Assembly: GCA_036266155.1 (NCBI GenBank)
Contig: DATANR010000168.1
Span: 13,782-77,781, forward strand
Length of the DNA: 64,000 nt
Origin: SIAJ01 sp036266155
Lineage (GTDB): Bacteria > Planctomycetota > Planctomycetia > Gemmatales > Gemmataceae
Direction: 5' to 3'
Shown: one piece after another, positions 61,325 to 64,000 of the stretch
Numbering within the stretch: the stretch's first letter is position 1
Layout: each line of letters starts with the position of its first letter
The notes under the pieces: model-generated
Told to the model about the DNA's origin: nothing
Databases searched by the model: none
The model's input: the letters and a program-made list of their open reading frames with translations, nothing else
Program-made: the position numbers and the translations under genes

Positions 61325-63804
61325 TGGGTCGCGATCAAGGTTCAACGGAGGTGATGCTCAAAGACCAGCGACGCCGGTGGACGCGCGGCGACCGCGTCCG
61401 CGTCGAGCAATTCCTGGAGCAGTATCCAGAGGCACGCGCGAACGCCGATCTGATTCTCGACTTGATCTACGCGGAGGTTTTGCTCCGTCGCGAAGCGGGC
61501 GAGACACCCCGCATCGCGGAATATCTCGAGCGGTTCCCAGAACTCGCCGACCCTATTCGACTTCAATTCGAGGTGGACGACGCGATCGGCCCCACGCGGA
61601 TCGCGCCTGAATCGGACCCGACCGATCCGGACGCGGTGCCGGCGCCAATCCCGCCGCCACCCGCGCCGCCGGGATACCAGATCCTTTCCGAACTCGGCCA
61701 TGGCGGCATGGGCGTGGTTTATCTTGCCCGGCACATCGGGCTCGACCGTCTGACCGCGCTGAAGATGATCCGCTCGGGCGCGCTGGCCGATCCCGACGAT
61801 CGTAAGCGCTTCGAAGGCGAGGCACGCGCGGCTGCCCAGCTTTCGCACCCGAATGTGGTGCAAGTGTATGAGGTTGGCGAAACCAACCATCAGCCGTTCC
61901 TCGCGCTCGAATACGTGTCGGGCGGGACGCTCGCCGACGCCTTGCGAGGCCCGCCGTTTCCACCGCGGCCGGCCGCTGCCCTTGCCGCGACACTGGCTCG
62001 GGCCATCCAACACGCTCACGATCACGGCATCGTCCATCGCGATCTGAAGCCGGCCAATGTCTTGTTGGCTGTCGGTGATCGGCGCCTGTCGGCCGAGCCT
62101 TCAGACACCTGGCTCATGAGCGACCGTTTTCTGCAGAATGCCAGGCCGAAGATCACGGACTTCGGACTGGCCAAGCGCGTCGGCGCGGATGGGCCTACCG
62201 TGACGGGCGCTTTTGTCGGCACGCCGAACTTCGCGGCCCCGGAACAAGCTGCCGGGAGAGAAGTCGGTCCCGCGGCGGACGTGTGGTCGCTCGGCGGCAT
62301 CCTGTACATGATGCTCACCGGCCGCCCGCCCTTCGCCGGTGCGAACGCCATGGAAACGCTTGATCAAGTGCGTCACAACGACCCCGTGCCCCCGTCGAAG
62401 CTTCGGCCTAACGTACCCAGTGATCTCGAAACAATCGCACTGGCCTGTTTGCGCAAGGACCCGGCACGCCGTTATTCCTCGGCCGGCGCGTTGGCCGACG
62501 ATTTGGATCGCTTCCTCGATGGCAAGGCGATTCGGGCCCGCCCCGTGGGAACGATTGAACGCGTCGGCAAGTGGTGCCGCCGGCGGCCGGCAGTCGCAGG
62601 CCTGATCGCTGCCATCATCGTGCTCGCCAGCGCCGCACTCATCACGACGACGGCGCTCTGGCAATCGGCCGCGTCGGCACGCGATTCCGAGATCCGGGCC
62701 CTGATGAACGAACGAGCACAGCGCGAGCGCGCCGAGATTCGCAGCGCTGATTTGCTCATCGCCAATGCTCGCTACGCCTGGCAGACCGACGACCTGGAAA
62801 CGGCGCAGAAACTTCTTACCGAATGTCCACCGGAACGTCGGTCTGCCGCCTGGGCCGAACTGGATCGGTCGTGTTCCGCGGTCAGGTTGATCTTGAAGAC
62901 CTCGACTGCCGCCGGCGAAACGGTCACCTACAGCCAGGACGGCAAATTCTTGGCGTCCGGCAACGTGCTCGGCAAGATTCACCTTTGGAACGCAGCCACG
63001 GGCGAACTTCTTAAAGTTTTGGACGTGCCGAATCGCACAATTCAGTCGTTGGCGTTCACTGCCGACGGCACAATCGTGGTGGTCGGCCACATCACTTATC
63101 GCAATCAGGCAAATCAGCGCCGCGACGTCACGGAGATTGGCATCATCAATCCCGAAACGAACAAGATCATATCGCACTGGGAACGGCCCGATCGCCCGAT
63201 CCGCTGCATACTTAGCCCAAACGGACAACGAGTGGTCTGCGTTTCGAACAACAGCCCGAAGGCCTTGGTTGCCGACACAATGACCGGCAAGGTGATCCAC
63301 GAATACGAAGCATCCGGGAACATCACGCGCGTGGCGTTTTCGCCGGACGGCCGGCTATTGGCGACGGGCGGGCTGCCGAAGGAGTTGAGTGTGTGGAACG
63401 TCGAGTCCGGCGACCTCATCCAGCGTTACACCCTGCCGGGGTTGTTTTTTGGCTTTCAAACAGTCGTCGCCTTCAACGACGGCAAAAGAGCGGCCGTCAG
63501 TGCGACGAACGCTATCAACAACGGCGAACTCCCGATCATTGGGCCGAATGGCGAGACGGTTCGCCTCAGCAGCCGGCTGACTCAAATCACTGAAGCGGTT
63601 CTCGATTCTGCTGAACAGTGGTGCGCCGCCTACTCTGGTTCGGAGACCGCTGTCCACGTCTGGTCCGTCGCGACGGGGCGAATTCACATCACCCTGCGCG
63701 GCTACCCCACGGAGGTCCGTCACATCGCCTTTCATCCCAACGGCCGCGAGCTGGCGGTTGGTTATCGAGACGGGCGCGTGGTGATTTGGAAGATTAAAGG
63801 ATAG
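61324..63804 (+). CDS. Ser/Thr protein kinase with transmembrane helix and WD40-like repeats
   Basis: 826 residues. An N-terminal region of unknown fold precedes the kinase (about 115-400): LGHGGMGVVYLARHIGLDRL, ALKMIRSG with the catalytic Lys, IVHRDLKPANVLL and ITDFGLAKRVG, then GTPNFAAPEQAAG. A transmembrane helix (about 420-440) leads to an extracytoplasmic set of WD40-like blades (FLASGNVLGKIHLWNAATGE, RVAFSPDGRLLATGG, RHIAFHPNGRELAVGYRDGR). Kinase inside, propeller outside fits a membrane receptor. It shares a TGATG overlap with the ECF sigma gene. Confidence 0.93.
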   Translation: MGRDQGSTEVMLKDQRRRWTRGDRVRVEQFLEQYPEARANADLILDLIYAEVLLRREAGETPRIAEYLERFPELADPIRLQFEVDDAIGPTRIAPESDPTDPDAVPAPIPPPPAPPGYQILSELGHGGMGVVYLARHIGLDRLTALKMIRSGALADPDDRKRFEGEARAAAQLSHPNVVQVYEVGETNHQPFLALEYVSGGTLADALRGPPFPPRPAAALAATLARAIQHAHDHGIVHRDLKPANVLLAVGDRRLSAEPSDTWLMSDRFLQNARPKITDFGLAKRVGADGPTVTGAFVGTPNFAAPEQAAGREVGPAADVWSLGGILYMMLTGRPPFAGANAMETLDQVRHNDPVPPSKLRPNVPSDLETIALACLRKDPARRYSSAGALADDLDRFLDGKAIRARPVGTIERVGKWCRRRPAVAGLIAAIIVLASAALITTTALWQSAASARDSEIRALMNERAQRERAEIRSADLLIANARYAWQTDDLETAQKLLTECPPERRSAAWAELDRSCSAVRLILKTSTAAGETVTYSQDGKFLASGNVLGKIHLWNAATGELLKVLDVPNRTIQSLAFTADGTIVVVGHITYRNQANQRRDVTEIGIINPETNKIISHWERPDRPIRCILSPNGQRVVCVSNNSPKALVADTMTGKVIHEYEASGNITRVAFSPDGRLLATGGLPKELSVWNVESGDLIQRYTLPGLFFGFQTVVAFNDGKRAAVSATNAINNGELPIIGPNGETVRLSSRLTQITEAVLDSAEQWCAAYSGSETAVHVWSVATGRIHITLRGYPTEVRHIAFHPNGRELAVGYRDGRVVIWKIKG

Positions 63805-63956
63805 ACGACGCCGCGCCCCAAGCCTCATCCGACAGCATCGATTTCGTCGAATCTACCCGAAGCTATCTGGAGTTCACCCAGTGTGAATTGTGTTGACAGC
63901 TGAAACGAAAACGCCTCCACTCTTGGGTGTGACGCACCAGGAGGGAGGCGGGAGCC

Positions 63957-64000
63957 ATGGCGGGCACGTCCCTAACCAAGGCGATCCGGAGGCGACTGTA
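63957..64000 (+). CDS. Start of a further gene, cut by the window edge
   Basis: An ATG at 63957 follows AGGAGGGAGGCGGGA, a strong purine-rich ribosome-binding region, and opens MAGTSLTKAIRRRL before the window ends. Fourteen residues are too few to assign; the rich upstream palindrome (CGCCTCC ... GGAGGCG) leaves open a mobile-element gene. Confidence 0.4.
   Translation, partial: MAGTSLTKAIRRRL

Noticed and set aside
1..64000. CRISPR array search
   Set aside because: No regularly spaced short direct repeats and no cas-like gene were seen; repeats found are palindromes or a single distant pair.

Overview
The window looks like a chromosomal segment of a planctomycete (Planctomycetota). The grounds are lineage-typical families: two proteins with the prepilin-like DUF1559 'ADGS' C-terminal signature, a DUF1080 sugar-hydrolase-like protein, two secreted PQQ-type beta-propellers, a redoxin/cytochrome c/copper-monooxygenase fusion, HtrA-like protease pairs, and an ECF sigma factor overlapping a Ser/Thr kinase with WD40-like repeats. 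The DNA is GC-rich throughout, and visibly richest at 3.5-26.8 kb.

Layout. (1) 0.2-3.1 kb, minus strand: iron-permease-like membrane protein, cupin, a single-domain response regulator, and a hybrid histidine kinase whose N-terminal sensor is cut off near 3131. (2) 3.1-3.7 kb: a junction scar with a transposase remnant, a nucleotide-sugar-dehydrogenase remnant, and one arm of a 46-bp direct repeat. (3) 3.7-26.8 kb: a compact biosynthetic island. Its long minus-strand operon starts near 22.7 kb. It encodes a small protein, a 2351-residue Pfa-like synthase (two FabK/nitronate-monooxygenase-type barrels, KS, AT, ACP, KR), a two-domain glycosyltransferase, an AT-DH protein, a free ACP, a second glycosyltransferase, a YdjC/ChbG-type deacetylase, a TauD-type dioxygenase, a methyltransferase, two tiny helical proteins, and an ABC exporter with an HMA-like N-terminus. 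A divergent plus-strand operon (22.9-26.8 kb) adds a GINT1-like beta-propeller protein, a GT4 glycosyltransferase, a short homocitrate/isopropylmalate-synthase-like enzyme and a methyltransferase. (4) 26.8-28.1 kb: a non-coding tail with the second arm of the direct repeat, the 3' part of a tRNA-Pro(GGG) gene with its terminator, and a repeat-rich hairpin. (5) 28.1-64 kb: ordinary planctomycete chromosome. It includes a PhyH / MFS / two ArsI-like-VOC-plus-half-methyltransferase operon, large secreted proteins, a sigma/membrane/secreted operon, a patch of lower-GC accessory genes with a frameshifted DUF4058 pseudogene, and a small two-gene module at 58.8-59.6 kb.

How it fits together. The island carries a full reductive set of iterative acyl-chain domains (KS, AT, ACP, KR, DH, ER), three or four glycosyl-transfer or sugar-binding proteins, tailoring enzymes (deacetylase, dioxygenase, two methyltransferases) and an exporter. 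Its most economical reading is synthesis, glycosylation and export of a long-chain glycolipid, comparable in logic to cyanobacterial heterocyst glycolipid islands and bacterial Pfa 'secondary lipid' loci, but with a different domain layout. No phosphopantetheinyl transferase, thioesterase, chain-length factor, integrase or dedicated regulator is visible, so these would have to come from elsewhere. The tRNA fragment, the near-identical repeats and the gene remnants at the island's edges support acquisition by transfer. All functions are read from sequence motifs and family knowledge; no searches were run.
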